Both the position numbers and the translations under genes were made by a program. The notes beneath the pieces were generated by a model. It ran no database searches and had not been told where the DNA came from. It saw only the letters and a program-made list of their open reading frames with translations. A DNA stretch of 35,987 nt, taken from IMG/VR virus record IMGVR_UViG_3300024529_000004, positions 1-35,987 of that record; one strand, given 5' to 3'. Below, piece by piece: positions 15,488 through 23,810 of the stretch. Origin of the DNA: a virus. Each line of letters begins with the position of its first letter. The first letter of the stretch is position 1.

Positions 15488-15871
15488 ATGATAAAATTAT
15501 TTTACATATTATTATTCCTAATACCTTTCACAAGTTATTCGCAAGAAACTGTCATCTATTCTGATACATTACATTGTTATGGTAGTTGTTTAGATGAGTG
15601 TGATAGTGTTAAAACATATATAGAGGTAATTCAGTTTAATGATTATAGTGGTGGTTATATCCACATTAATATATACCCTGATAGTAGTAGGTTTGATGGT
15701 TGTCGGAATATGGATATTAAAAAATGGAATTGTGGTGATGCGGTAATGTATATCGTACCCTGGAAAAATGAATGGGGGGTTAAATCGATATATATTGATG
15801 AAGATGGTGTCTACTTTAGACATAAACATAATATTTTTAAGACACATAGATTTGTTTATCACAATCTGTAG
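15488..15871 (+). CDS. Secreted cysteine-containing protein, 127 aa
   Basis: MIKLFYILLFLIPFTSYSQ is a strong signal peptide with the flavobacterial-style end SYSQ. The mature part (~108 aa) is rich in Tyr and Asp and has five Cys, three of them close together (CYGSCLDEC), so disulfides in the periplasm are likely. No known domain. It lies 20 nt behind thyA. With the CAP protein it is the second exported protein encoded by this phage; roles such as altering the envelope or superinfection exclusion are possible but not shown. Confidence 0.65.
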   Translation: MIKLFYILLFLIPFTSYSQETVIYSDTLHCYGSCLDECDSVKTYIEVIQFNDYSGGYIHINIYPDSSRFDGCRNMDIKKWNCGDAVMYIVPWKNEWGVKSIYIDEDGVYFRHKHNIFKTHRFVYHNL

Positions 15872-15879
15872 TATTTATT
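15872..15879 (+). promoter_or_regulatory. Candidate late promoter box TATTTATTAAGAAA
   Basis: The extended form TATTTATTAAGAAA (15872-15885) directly follows the TAG of the previous gene and leaves 14 nt between the 8-nt core and the ATG at 15894. Confidence 0.6.
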
Positions 15880-15893
15880 AAGAAATATATTTT

Positions 15894-16658
15894 ATGGATT
15901 TAGATAATATTACAGAGGAAGAAATTTTAGAGGTGGTAAATCCTGATGATATTGATCTATCGTCATTCAAAATCAAAAAAGAACTTAACCCAAATATATT
16001 CGATGAGAATCAAAAAATGCATTCAGATATACGATCAAGATTACTTATGATCGCTGATGACTTTTTTGAAACATTAGAATTACCTTGGATTGATATAGAA
16101 GATGTTACATTAACAGGTAGTTTAGCTAATTATAATTGGTCAAAATTTTCAGATGTAGATTTACATGTTATGGTAGACTATAAAACAGTAGATGAAAATC
16201 AAGGTTTAGTTGGTGAGTACCTAATGGCTAAGAAAAATTTATGGAATGAAAAACATGATATAAAAATTAAGAATTTTGATGTTGAGGTTTACGCTCAAGA
16301 TGTTAATGAAGAACATATATCTACTGGGGTATATTCTATATTATGGGATGACTGGTTAGTTAAACCACAAAAGGGTGAAAGAAAAATTGATTCTAAAAAG
16401 GTTAAGCAAAAAGCATCCTCAATAATTGATGGTTTTGATAGTGTTTATATGACTTATAATGAGGGTGAATATGATAAAGTAATCAGAAGAATTTCTACAA
16501 TTAGGGGTAAAATAAAGAAGATGAGACAAGCTGGGTTAGACAGAGAAGGTGAATATTCATACGAGAATATAGCCTTCAAAGTCCTAAGAAGAATTGGTCT
16601 TTTAGATAAATTAGCGGAATTAGAAAATAGATCATACGATAAATCTTTATCTATGTAA
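15894..16658 (+). CDS. Nucleotidyltransferase-fold protein
   Basis: The 254-aa protein has the signature of the polymerase-beta nucleotidyltransferase superfamily: LTGSLANYNWSKFSDVDLHV, with G75-S76 and the metal-binding D87 and D89, and a third acidic position in NFDVEVYAQD (~129-131). The C-terminal part is helical (IIDGFDSVYMTYNEGEYDKV ..). Such genes are common next to structural genes of T4-type phages and act on unknown substrates. The start region MDLDNITEEEILEVV is acidic and lacks the capsid leader. It is likely an active nucleotidyltransferase in the cytosol. Confidence 0.8.
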   Translation: MDLDNITEEEILEVVNPDDIDLSSFKIKKELNPNIFDENQKMHSDIRSRLLMIADDFFETLELPWIDIEDVTLTGSLANYNWSKFSDVDLHVMVDYKTVDENQGLVGEYLMAKKNLWNEKHDIKIKNFDVEVYAQDVNEEHISTGVYSILWDDWLVKPQKGERKIDSKKVKQKASSIIDGFDSVYMTYNEGEYDKVIRRISTIRGKIKKMRQAGLDREGEYSYENIAFKVLRRIGLLDKLAELENRSYDKSLSM

Positions 16659-16679
16659 GTTTTTTTAATGAAAACATAA

Positions 16680-16687
16680 TATTTATT
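16680..16687 (+). promoter_or_regulatory. Candidate late promoter box TATTTATTAAGAAA
   Basis: The extended box TATTTATTAAGAAA starts at 16680, with 15 nt from the 8-nt core to the ATG at 16703. It probably serves the chain of co-directional genes from 16703 to 21842. Confidence 0.6.
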
Positions 16688-16702
16688 AAGAAACTAAAAC
16701 AA

Positions 16703-17011
16703 ATGAATACAATACAGAACGGAACATTTAGTGTAATACATAGTAGTACTACTACCAACTTTACAAATAATATGTATGGTGCGGTGTATTGCAATGCGAC
16801 TGCTGCAATAGTTGTTAATGGTACAACCATTGCGTGCACGCAAGGACAAATTATTCCGATAATAGTAAAAGATAATGACACAACATTAAGTGCTAATTTC
16901 CTTTTATTAGGGAATCCTAAACCAACTGGGTTAGAAAGAACAGGAAAAATAAGTGGAACAACCTATCAATTTACTGATATTAAAACTGGTTTACCAATAC
17001 AAGAATCATAA
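16703..17011 (+). CDS. Small beta-rich protein, likely virion-associated, 102 aa
   Basis: MNTIQNGTFSVIHSSTTTNF and the following strands (AAIVVNGTTIACTQGQIIPI) are Thr/Asn-rich beta sequence as in decoration, fibre or tail proteins. No leader or membrane segment. It is first in the unit behind a late box and 25 nt before the large acidic protein. The structural role is inferred from composition and position only. Confidence 0.6.
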   Translation: MNTIQNGTFSVIHSSTTTNFTNNMYGAVYCNATAAIVVNGTTIACTQGQIIPIIVKDNDTTLSANFLLLGNPKPTGLERTGKISGTTYQFTDIKTGLPIQES

Positions 17012-17036
17012 AGAATAAAAACAAAAACATTATAAA

Positions 17037-18911
17037 ATGGGAAAAAATATAAATCCAAAAAGTTTAAAAGGAAAAGATAAAACAAATAGGATAAAGGATC
17101 TTATGGGGAGGATGAACACTCTTAATGAGAGTACTTCCTTATCTGAATTAGACTTGATTAAAAAAGCACCAAACGGTGTTATATATGGTGTCGTAAGAGA
17201 GAACCATAAATACTTCATTAAAACTACTGAAAAGAAAACTGGTAAATTAATGGCGGAAGACTTTGACTACATTGGTGGTTTACAAAATAAATTCTCTGAA
17301 GCTTATAATTCATATGCTGAGGTTACAAAACAATTAAACTTAAAGTTTGATATGTTGAATGAGAGTTTTGGTATTGAGGATAATGTTAATATTCTTGAAT
17401 CTGATGGTGTTGCCTTTGATGATCGCACTGGATTTGGGTTTGTTGTTGAGGATGAAGAAGTAGAAAAGGAAGAGATTGTTGAAGAAGATGAAATTGAAGA
17501 GCAAGAATATAAACTTAAAGTAGATGCACCAGCTCCAACAGAAGAACCATCAATGGAATTACCTGTTGAGGACGAGGTTGATATGGGGGTTGAAGATGAG
17601 GTTGAAGATCCAATGACTGATATGGGTGACGAAGATCCAGTGGGTGAAGAAGGAGAAGATGATGACGACACTACAAAGAAAATACAAAAAATGACTGGCA
17701 AAATTGGTCAGATGTTTAGAGAAATGGATGATGTGGATACTGATTTAGAGAAGTATGTTATTAACTCTGTTATTTCAGCACTACATTTAGATCAATTCAG
17801 TGATGAAGATATCGAAGATGTTATTTCTAAGTTAGAAGGTGAAGACGATGAAGATGATATGGCTGCTGATGATATAGCTACTGATGATATGGATATGGAA
17901 GATCCAATGGCAACAGAGGAATTACCATTAGAAGAACCATCAATTGCTGAGGAAAGCTTTAAAATTAAGAAAAGTGATCTAGTTGAGGGTTTAACTAAAA
18001 AACTTCTTAAAACCAATTTAAATGAAAGTTGGGAGGATGACTTTAAGTATACTGGTAAAAGAGCTAACCTTAAAAAGTTGTCTAAAAAAAGAGGTTCATT
18101 AAAAGGTAAACAACACAGAATTGATAAAAATAGAAATGGTAGAATTGACTCACAAGATTTTAAAATGTTAAGAGGTGAACATCACGATATAGATATGGCG
18201 AATCCTAAGTCTTATGGTAAATATGATAGAGATGAGTATATGATGCGTGAAGATTCAGATATGGAAATGTCATCTACTTATGTTGATTGTCCAAGATGTG
18301 AAGGTATGGGTTGCCCTCATTGTGGTGGAGAAGGATTTCATCTATCAAATGAAATGGATAGTGAGTTTGATATGTTTGATGACATGAGTATCGCAGATGA
18401 TTTTATGACTATAGATGGTGAAACTGGTGAATACGGACCATTTGATAGAGATGGTGATGGTATCGCTTCATCAGTTGATCAAGATGACGATGGAGATGGA
18501 TTTCTAGATGAGATGGAAGGTGATGGTTATGGTATGGATGTTATGGATTCTGTAAGTGGATCTATCTCAGATGATTTTATGACTATAGATGGTGAAACTG
18601 GTGAATACGGACCATTTGATAGGGATGGTGACGAGATAGCAAGTAGTGTAGATATGGATGCTGATGGTGATGGACAAATAGATAATCAAATGAGAGATAA
18701 TGATTTCGGTGATTTAGATATTGAATTCTTTTCTGACCCAATGACTAAACCAAGAACACGTCCAGGCATTGGTGACCCAACAACGACACCGGGTAAGAAA
18801 GAAAGAAAAGGACCTTGGACAAAACCAAAAACTGCACCAAAACCTAAAGCTAGTGATGAATCTCCATCTAAAGAGAGAAGATCATTTAGAAGAAAGGGAT
18901 GGTATAAATAA
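17037..18911 (+). CDS. Large acidic modular metal-binding protein, likely head core or cargo, 624 aa
   Basis: The N-terminus has RIKDLMGRMNTLNE/S (site L29-N30-E31), followed by further LxE sites (MLNE/S, NLNE/S). Residues ~135-300 are extremely acidic. Then come a dockerin/EF-hand-like loop (DKNRNGRIDSQDF, ~365), a zinc-knuckle-like CPRCEGMGCPHCGGEGF (~420) and two copies of a ~58-residue unit with DRDGDGIASSVDQDDDGDG loops like thrombospondin type-3 or dockerin calcium sites. The C-terminus is basic and Pro/Lys-rich. The IKDLMxRM motif recurs at the very end of the scaffold at 30434. This build suggests a prohead core component cut up by the protease; calcium and zinc binding are read from motifs only. 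Confidence 0.65.
   Translation: MGKNINPKSLKGKDKTNRIKDLMGRMNTLNESTSLSELDLIKKAPNGVIYGVVRENHKYFIKTTEKKTGKLMAEDFDYIGGLQNKFSEAYNSYAEVTKQLNLKFDMLNESFGIEDNVNILESDGVAFDDRTGFGFVVEDEEVEKEEIVEEDEIEEQEYKLKVDAPAPTEEPSMELPVEDEVDMGVEDEVEDPMTDMGDEDPVGEEGEDDDDTTKKIQKMTGKIGQMFREMDDVDTDLEKYVINSVISALHLDQFSDEDIEDVISKLEGEDDEDDMAADDIATDDMDMEDPMATEELPLEEPSIAEESFKIKKSDLVEGLTKKLLKTNLNESWEDDFKYTGKRANLKKLSKKRGSLKGKQHRIDKNRNGRIDSQDFKMLRGEHHDIDMANPKSYGKYDRDEYMMREDSDMEMSSTYVDCPRCEGMGCPHCGGEGFHLSNEMDSEFDMFDDMSIADDFMTIDGETGEYGPFDRDGDGIASSVDQDDDGDGFLDEMEGDGYGMDVMDSVSGSISDDFMTIDGETGEYGPFDRDGDEIASSVDMDADGDGQIDNQMRDNDFGDLDIEFFSDPMTKPRTRPGIGDPTTTPGKKERKGPWTKPKTAPKPKASDESPSKERRSFRRKGWYK
18394..18622 (+). repeat. Two-copy 55-bp direct repeat inside the acidic protein gene
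   Basis: Positions 18394-18448 and 18568-18622 are identical over 55 bp, 174 bp apart, in the same frame. They encode DDFMTIDGETGEYGPFDRDG twice. The sequence after each copy still encodes similar calcium-loop residues but has diverged, so this is a recent in-frame duplication of a 58-codon unit or a segment kept identical by gene conversion. Confidence 0.9.
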
Positions 18912-18916
18912 AAAAA

Positions 18917-19318
18917 ATGAAACTAGTATTTATCAATAAAATTGGTCAGAACTGGAAGGGAAACTTTGTTTATGAGTTTCTCTTTTCTGATGCAAATTTG
19001 AAAGATATAGATGGTGAAGGGTGGGATAGTTATCCATCATCAGGTAACCCTGAAGCACCTGAAGATTTTGTTGGTAAGACAGGTTCATTAATTTGTAAGA
19101 TGAAGTTAGACTTAATCCAAGATAGTGATACATTCGCTGTATGGGATGCAGTTGATGGTGTGGTTTCTATGGCTTGGGAGAATATGGAGGGATATGATGA
19201 ATACCCTGATAGTAGATTACATTTTTCTTTTGGGGAAGATGTAAAAAATGTAGAGGACAAATTGTATGAAAAAGATATGGTTTTAAATTATGATAAAGAA
19301 TTAATAAACAATATATGA
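18917..19318 (+). CDS. Hypothetical protein, 133 aa
   Basis: This is a soluble acidic protein with alternating strands (LVFINKIGQNWKGNFVYEFL, SLICKMKLDLIQDSDTFAVW) and no leader. It starts 5 nt after the acidic protein and its stop overlaps the next start by 4 nt (ATGA), so it is inside an operon of virion-linked genes. No family recognised. Confidence 0.6.
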   Translation: MKLVFINKIGQNWKGNFVYEFLFSDANLKDIDGEGWDSYPSSGNPEAPEDFVGKTGSLICKMKLDLIQDSDTFAVWDAVDGVVSMAWENMEGYDEYPDSRLHFSFGEDVKNVEDKLYEKDMVLNYDKELINNI

Positions 19319-19758
19319 AAAAAATAGTGAAATTAACAGAAAGTGATCTTAATAGGATTGTTAAGAAGGTATTAAAAGAGCAAGTCACTGACCCTGAAAT
19401 GAGTGGGTCTTGGGAGAGATCTAAATACGAACCAACACCAAGAGAAAGCGGTGTTAAAGATGTATTCGGAAAATATGGTGAAGATATGTTACCTAATATC
19501 ATAAGGTATTTGAGAAAAAATCCTGACGCTATTTTAAGAAGAATGTCTAAAATGTATCCAGAAATTTATATGAGACATATACCATTTAATTCTTCTTCAG
19601 AAGGTCCGATGGATGAGTCACAAGAAGAAAATATTAAACGTACGACATATACTAAGTCAGAAATGGATCAAGCATCATCAGAAGGTATTGGTATTGAGGC
19701 TAATGGTACAGTCACACCTACCAAAGACGGTGGGTTAACAATTACAAGTAAACAATAA
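19315..19758 (+). CDS. Small capsid-targeted protein, 147 aa
   Basis: The long-class leader KIVKLTESDLNRIVKKVLKE/Q carries the sites L7-T8-E9 and L20-K21-E22. The rest is hydrophilic: a Pro-rich stretch, a helix LPNIIRYLRKNPDAILRRMS near residue 60, and a Gly/Thr-rich end. No known domain. ATG overlaps the preceding TGA. It is inferred to be an internal head protein. Confidence 0.65.
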   Translation: MKKIVKLTESDLNRIVKKVLKEQVTDPEMSGSWERSKYEPTPRESGVKDVFGKYGEDMLPNIIRYLRKNPDAILRRMSKMYPEIYMRHIPFNSSSEGPMDESQEENIKRTTYTKSEMDQASSEGIGIEANGTVTPTKDGGLTITSKQ

Positions 19759-19761
19759 AGG

Positions 19762-20580
19762 ATGTCTGATAAAAGATCTTTAATGTTAGACGATGAACAA
19801 TTAACTGAAAAGTTTGCTTCAAAAAAGCAACAAGGGTATTTTTATGCTAAATGTGGTGAGGGTAAAACCAAAGAACAAAAGAAATGGTGTAAAATGGCTG
19901 AGGAATTTTCAGATGATATGTCTAAGAAAGATTGGAAAAAGCTACCAGAAAAGAAAAAACCATCTAATAAAGAAACAATAGATGAAAATAAAATTGTATC
20001 TTTGATAAAAGATAAAGAAAATGCTAGAATGTCAAAGAAAGGTTTACTCGAATACATTAAAACAAAAAAAGTAGTTAAAACAACATCAAAAAGAGGAATG
20101 GTTTCAGAAGCATGGGGTACAAATAAAGAATTAGGTAATCATATGAGGTACTTCAAAGGTGAAAAAGGAGCTATCCAAAAGGTGATGAAGTATCTAGAGA
20201 TGATTAGAGAAAGTGGTGTTGAGAATATGTTTGGTGCCTCCCCAATACTTAATTGGACAAAAGATGATTTAGAAAGATATTTATATGGTAAAAAAATGGA
20301 TTTAGTTTCATTAGAAGATAAAATTGAGGGTTTAGAGTATGATATAGATAGTGGAGAAGACAATACACTATATGAAACAGAATTAGATTTATTAAAAGAA
20401 CAATTAAGAACTGTTGAATACCTGTTAGATAATAAACAAGAAATTAGAGATATTTTAATTAGGGTAGCTTTAAGGAAGTCTGATGAATTAGATAATCATG
20501 ATGTTAATACGATACAAAGACATTTTGAGAAAGCAGCGAAAGAAGCGTTTCTGATATGGATAAGAGTAAATAGTATATAA
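19762..20580 (+). CDS. Unknown protein, 272 aa, with SKKQQGYFYAKC motif
   Basis: The N-terminus reads LDDEQLTEKFASKKQQGYFY followed by AKCG, then a second Cys (KKWCKMAEEF) and Lys-rich linkers. The SK-x-QQ-x-F segment is reminiscent of small phage proteins with SKAQQRFM-type starts, but the match is short. The C-terminal half is a long charged helix region (LVSLEDKIEGLEYDIDSGED, LDLLKEQLRTVEYLLDNKQE), probably coiled coil. It sits 3 nt behind the preceding gene in the virion operon. Function unknown. Confidence 0.6.
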   Translation: MSDKRSLMLDDEQLTEKFASKKQQGYFYAKCGEGKTKEQKKWCKMAEEFSDDMSKKDWKKLPEKKKPSNKETIDENKIVSLIKDKENARMSKKGLLEYIKTKKVVKTTSKRGMVSEAWGTNKELGNHMRYFKGEKGAIQKVMKYLEMIRESGVENMFGASPILNWTKDDLERYLYGKKMDLVSLEDKIEGLEYDIDSGEDNTLYETELDLLKEQLRTVEYLLDNKQEIRDILIRVALRKSDELDNHDVNTIQRHFEKAAKEAFLIWIRVNSI

Positions 20581-20591
20581 AAAAAATAGAT

Positions 20592-21842
20592 ATGAGTAAA
20601 AAAATAAACATTAGTAAAATAATTAGTAAGGTTTTGAATGAAACCTATGAAGTAAGTAGTGAAATTTCAAAATTAACTGAAGCTATTGAGTATGATCCAT
20701 CACACCCAGAAAGAATGCATCCAGACATCGAACAAAAGTTAAGGGATGATAGCCATAATTTAGGTGGAAATAAATCCCTTCCAAAGACTACGGATAGTAG
20801 ACATTTTTCTGAACATAACGCTTCTAAGAGATTTAAAGATTTAGTTACTAAAGTAAAGAGATATTGGGGTGTCGAGGTTGTTGACCCTAGAATGGCAATG
20901 CAGGTTATGACACTATTAAATGAAGCGCAAACTTTAGAAAGACCACATAGAGCTGAGTTAGAAAAGTTAGCGGTAGATTTAATCAGAGAGGAGTTTGATA
21001 TTCCTGAGGATCAAGTCGATTTTGATGCTAAATTAGTTGACGGTAAAATTTCTGATGAAGGTATGCAACAATCAGAAGAAGAAGAAGAAATGGAATTCGA
21101 TAGTGAAGTAGACATTGAGAGACTTAATGGTGAAGTTCAAAAAAGAAGAATGTTAAATGCTATTATGCAAGGTGCGGCTAAGAAAGGTCATTATATGTTC
21201 CATATGATTGATGAACAACTTACAAGTATTGAACCAAGATTAGTTACTATATATGGTAAACTAATGTCAATGACTGATTTAACTTACTGGATGATTCCTA
21301 ATATGTCTGGCGGTGGTGGCGGTGGAGAAGGTGATATGAAAGGTGGAAGGGAACACTTAGATTTAAGTGGTGACAAACCTAAAATTGTTGCTGAGGCTTG
21401 GATTTTACCAGTTTTACTTAATGAGTTAATCAAAGGTAGTATGGAGTTATTAGCGGCACATGGATTACCAGAGGATAAAAGAGAGGCGAATTACGTTATT
21501 AATAAAGCGGATACTTTAGATTCTGAAATATGGGATATGAGATTAGGTCCAGTTATTTGGGAGAAATTCATAGACGCTATCGAAGGTGATGCTTATGATA
21601 TCAAACACTTTCTTTATTATGAAGTAGCTCAAATGGCAGCAACTGAATTTCATACATTTATGAGGGAATTATTATCTGGTAGTCAAAAAGGAAAACAAAT
21701 GTTAACAGATTTAGCAAATGACATCCAAAAAGATATTAGAGAAAAAGAATCTGATGAAGCAATCAGTGATGCTGGGGGTTATGATGGTGACGATGATGAT
21801 ATTGATTTAGACGATATAGACATTAGTAATTTATTTTCATAA
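20592..21842 (+). CDS. Capsid-targeted or virion-associated protein, 416 aa
   Basis: MSKKINISKIISKVLNE/T is a leader ending in L15-N16-E17. Behind it is a large mostly helical protein with an acidic run (QSEEEEEMEF, ~160), a Gly stretch (MSGGGGGGEGDMKGG, ~240) and a very acidic C-terminus (YDGDDDDIDLDDIDISNLFS). Helices such as AWILPVLLNELIKGSMELLA look packed rather than membrane-spanning. It closes the operon, before a strong terminator. I do not recognise it; size and place near the packaging genes suggest a structural component. Confidence 0.6.
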   Translation: MSKKINISKIISKVLNETYEVSSEISKLTEAIEYDPSHPERMHPDIEQKLRDDSHNLGGNKSLPKTTDSRHFSEHNASKRFKDLVTKVKRYWGVEVVDPRMAMQVMTLLNEAQTLERPHRAELEKLAVDLIREEFDIPEDQVDFDAKLVDGKISDEGMQQSEEEEEMEFDSEVDIERLNGEVQKRRMLNAIMQGAAKKGHYMFHMIDEQLTSIEPRLVTIYGKLMSMTDLTYWMIPNMSGGGGGGEGDMKGGREHLDLSGDKPKIVAEAWILPVLLNELIKGSMELLAAHGLPEDKREANYVINKADTLDSEIWDMRLGPVIWEKFIDAIEGDAYDIKHFLYYEVAQMAATEFHTFMRELLSGSQKGKQMLTDLANDIQKDIREKESDEAISDAGGYDGDDDDIDLDDIDISNLFS

Positions 21843-21860
21843 AATAAAATTAATATTTAA

Positions 21861-21888
21861 AAACCTGATATATGTATCAGGTTTTTTT
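21861..21888 (+). terminator. Rho-independent terminator
   Basis: Perfect 10-bp stem AAACCTGATA / TATCAGGTTT with a TATG loop and seven T. It lies 18 nt behind the 416-aa protein gene and ends the unit that begins near 16.7 kb. Confidence 0.9.
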
Positions 21889-21901
21889 ACGCCTTATTGT
21901 G

Positions 21902-21909
21902 TATTTATA
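21902..21909 (+). promoter_or_regulatory. Candidate late promoter box TATTTATA
   Basis: It lies just behind the terminator and only 5 nt before the ATG at 21915, so the predicted transcript would be almost leaderless, as at 246 and 33625. Confidence 0.5.
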
Positions 21910-21914
21910 GTTAT

Positions 21915-23009
21915 ATGAAATTAATCATAGGAAAAATACTTAAAGAACAAATAGATTCAAAATCTCATTTAAAGAAACTAAAAGATAGTCCATTAAAAAC
22001 TATATCTTTTAAACTTATCGATAAGTATATTCAATTACACCCCATTTTAACAAATTATTCAGATGTAGAAGGGTTAATTGATAATATATCTGAAAAGTTA
22101 GCTTTGTCTTATTCTGATGCTTCATTTTATATTTTCTATTATTTTATTACAGAAAACGATGACCCAACTGATTATAGAGGTTTAAATGATTGGTTATATA
22201 AAATCAATAGTGGTGATGAGTTAGAATTCTTAAAACTTAGTGGTTATTACGATGATTATATGGATTATAAGAAATTCGATGATTTAGAATTTACAGAAGA
22301 TGGTAAAATATACTTTACCATTGATGGTTATTTAGATTTAGTTAATTGGTTTGACAATGCACCTTTGGCGGAACAGGTTTTTGATGAGGATTGGTTAGAT
22401 TTATTTGACTTATGGGACGTAGATTTAGGAGAAATATGTGACAATCTTGATGAACCTACTTTATTATATATTATTGACCTTATTGTTAGTGAAAATGATT
22501 ATCTTGACGAATTGGGTCATAGAGATGAATGGTCAGAAATAATGACTGAGGATGGTGTATTAAACCTCACACCTTCTAATGTTAGTTACATCAAAAGTAA
22601 TATTGATAGTTATAACTTAAATGTTCTTATATCTGATAGTAACCTTAGTGGTGGTGAGATTGAACACCATTTAAGGCGGTCTTATAATAGCGCGTATAAT
22701 TTGGCTACTGAGGATGAGTTATTCGAGCAGTTGAAGGGTGAAATAGAGGATTTTATGGGTGCTAAAATTGAGCTAACCGAAGGTGGATTACGTATTGATG
22801 CAACAAATAGTGCTGTGAAACTTATGGATAGATATTTTACTGAATCTTTAGAAAATCCTATTGATGAACATTCATCATTTTTAGATATGGTAAATGGGTT
22901 ATTTGAATATTATATAGATAAGTTATACACCTTTGATTCTGGGTATTATTACCCAGATCACAGAAAAGTAGAAGAACACTTCAATTATATGGTTAAAGAA
23001 AATTATTAA
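21915..23009 (+). CDS. Capsid-targeted unknown protein, 364 aa
   Basis: The ATG at 21915 is chosen over 21897 because it starts the leader exactly (MKLIIGKILKE/QIDS) and avoids overlapping the promoter box. The body is acidic, rich in Asp, Tyr and Leu, with repeated short helices (LVNWFDNAPLAEQVFDEDWL, LLYIIDLIVSENDYLDELGH). No membrane segment and no catalytic motif seen. One nt separates it from the next gene. Inferred internal virion protein. Confidence 0.65.
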   Translation: MKLIIGKILKEQIDSKSHLKKLKDSPLKTISFKLIDKYIQLHPILTNYSDVEGLIDNISEKLALSYSDASFYIFYYFITENDDPTDYRGLNDWLYKINSGDELEFLKLSGYYDDYMDYKKFDDLEFTEDGKIYFTIDGYLDLVNWFDNAPLAEQVFDEDWLDLFDLWDVDLGEICDNLDEPTLLYIIDLIVSENDYLDELGHRDEWSEIMTEDGVLNLTPSNVSYIKSNIDSYNLNVLISDSNLSGGEIEHHLRRSYNSAYNLATEDELFEQLKGEIEDFMGAKIELTEGGLRIDATNSAVKLMDRYFTESLENPIDEHSSFLDMVNGLFEYYIDKLYTFDSGYYYPDHRKVEEHFNYMVKENY

Positions 23010-23010
23010 T

Positions 23011-23772
23011 ATGAGAATTAAGATTACAGAAAACCAATATAGGGGAATACTTAATGAAAATAGGTTAGAAAACTTCATAAATAGTATTATTGATGAATGG
23101 AAAGATAGTGATTTACTTGTAATATTAGAGAGATTATTACTTTCTTATAGATTTAGTTTGGATATTATTAGTAATAATAATGAATTAAAAAAGTTATTAG
23201 AAAATAAAATGCACAAAAAAATAGATTTAAGTAATTCTTTTGGTAAATTAGTTTTTATTAATGACGTTAGAGATTCCCTAAAACATAGGTTAACTGATAC
23301 TTTACGTAATCTAATGGAGGATAATATACAAGGTATGTTAGACGAATTAGTTAATGACGCGTTCCAGCAGAGTAAAAATTTTATTGGTGCATATAAAACC
23401 TTAAAATCTATAAGGAGTATGTTACCGACAAGAAATTATAATATAATAACTTATTTTACTAACTTAGTTAAGGAAAGAGGAGAAATAGAAGGTTATACAG
23501 TAATACCTAAATCTTATGAGTGGACATTCCAAAAAGGTGGTGGTCAAGTACAAAGTATAATTGATTATATTAAGAATGGGTCAAAGAAAACTAGGTCCGG
23601 TTGGCAATCATCTGTTGGTGAGGATCCTAAAAGAAGAGGGTGGAATAGTAGATTGTGGTCAGCAATGATAGCTGCAGGTATTGTACAATCACATAGAGAT
23701 GGTAGAGATACAATTTATACATTAGGGCCAAACGCTGAATCTTTTGAACAAGGTAATTTAGTAGGATTTTAA
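23011..23772 (+). CDS. Capsid-targeted protein with possible winged-helix domain, 253 aa
   Basis: The leader MRIKITENQYRGILNE/NRL has two sites (I5-T6-E7 and L14-N15-E16). The middle is helical. Residues ~180-245 look like a winged-helix DNA-binding domain: IIDYIKNGSKKTRSGWQSSV, then a recognition-helix-like segment WNSRLWSAMIAAGIV and a wing GRDTIYTLGPN. It lies directly before the large terminase gene, the place of the small terminase in T4, so a packaging-related DNA-binding role is an alternative to packaged cargo. Neither is proven. Confidence 0.6.
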   Translation: MRIKITENQYRGILNENRLENFINSIIDEWKDSDLLVILERLLLSYRFSLDIISNNNELKKLLENKMHKKIDLSNSFGKLVFINDVRDSLKHRLTDTLRNLMEDNIQGMLDELVNDAFQQSKNFIGAYKTLKSIRSMLPTRNYNIITYFTNLVKERGEIEGYTVIPKSYEWTFQKGGGQVQSIIDYIKNGSKKTRSGWQSSVGEDPKRRGWNSRLWSAMIAAGIVQSHRDGRDTIYTLGPNAESFEQGNLVGF

Positions 23773-23790
23773 CATTTACCCCATTTCTGA

Positions 23791-23798
23791 TATTTATA
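23791..23798 (+). promoter_or_regulatory. Candidate late promoter box TATTTATA before the terminase
   Basis: CTGATATTTATATAAAAAG lies 18 nt behind the preceding stop, with 12 nt between the box and the terminase ATG at 23811. Confidence 0.55.
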
Positions 23799-23810
23799 TA
23801 AAAAGATTAT

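Noticed and set aside
19762-19815. QLTE/K near the start of the 272-aa protein as another capsid leader
   Set aside because: The preceding residues are acidic (MLDDEQLTE) and do not form the basic amphipathic helix seen in the other leaders; it is not counted.
20278-20285. TATTTATA inside the gene at 19762
   Set aside because: An in-gene copy far from any start codon, like the one at 14653-14660. It shows that the box alone is not specific in such AT-rich DNA, so only copies just before genes are listed.
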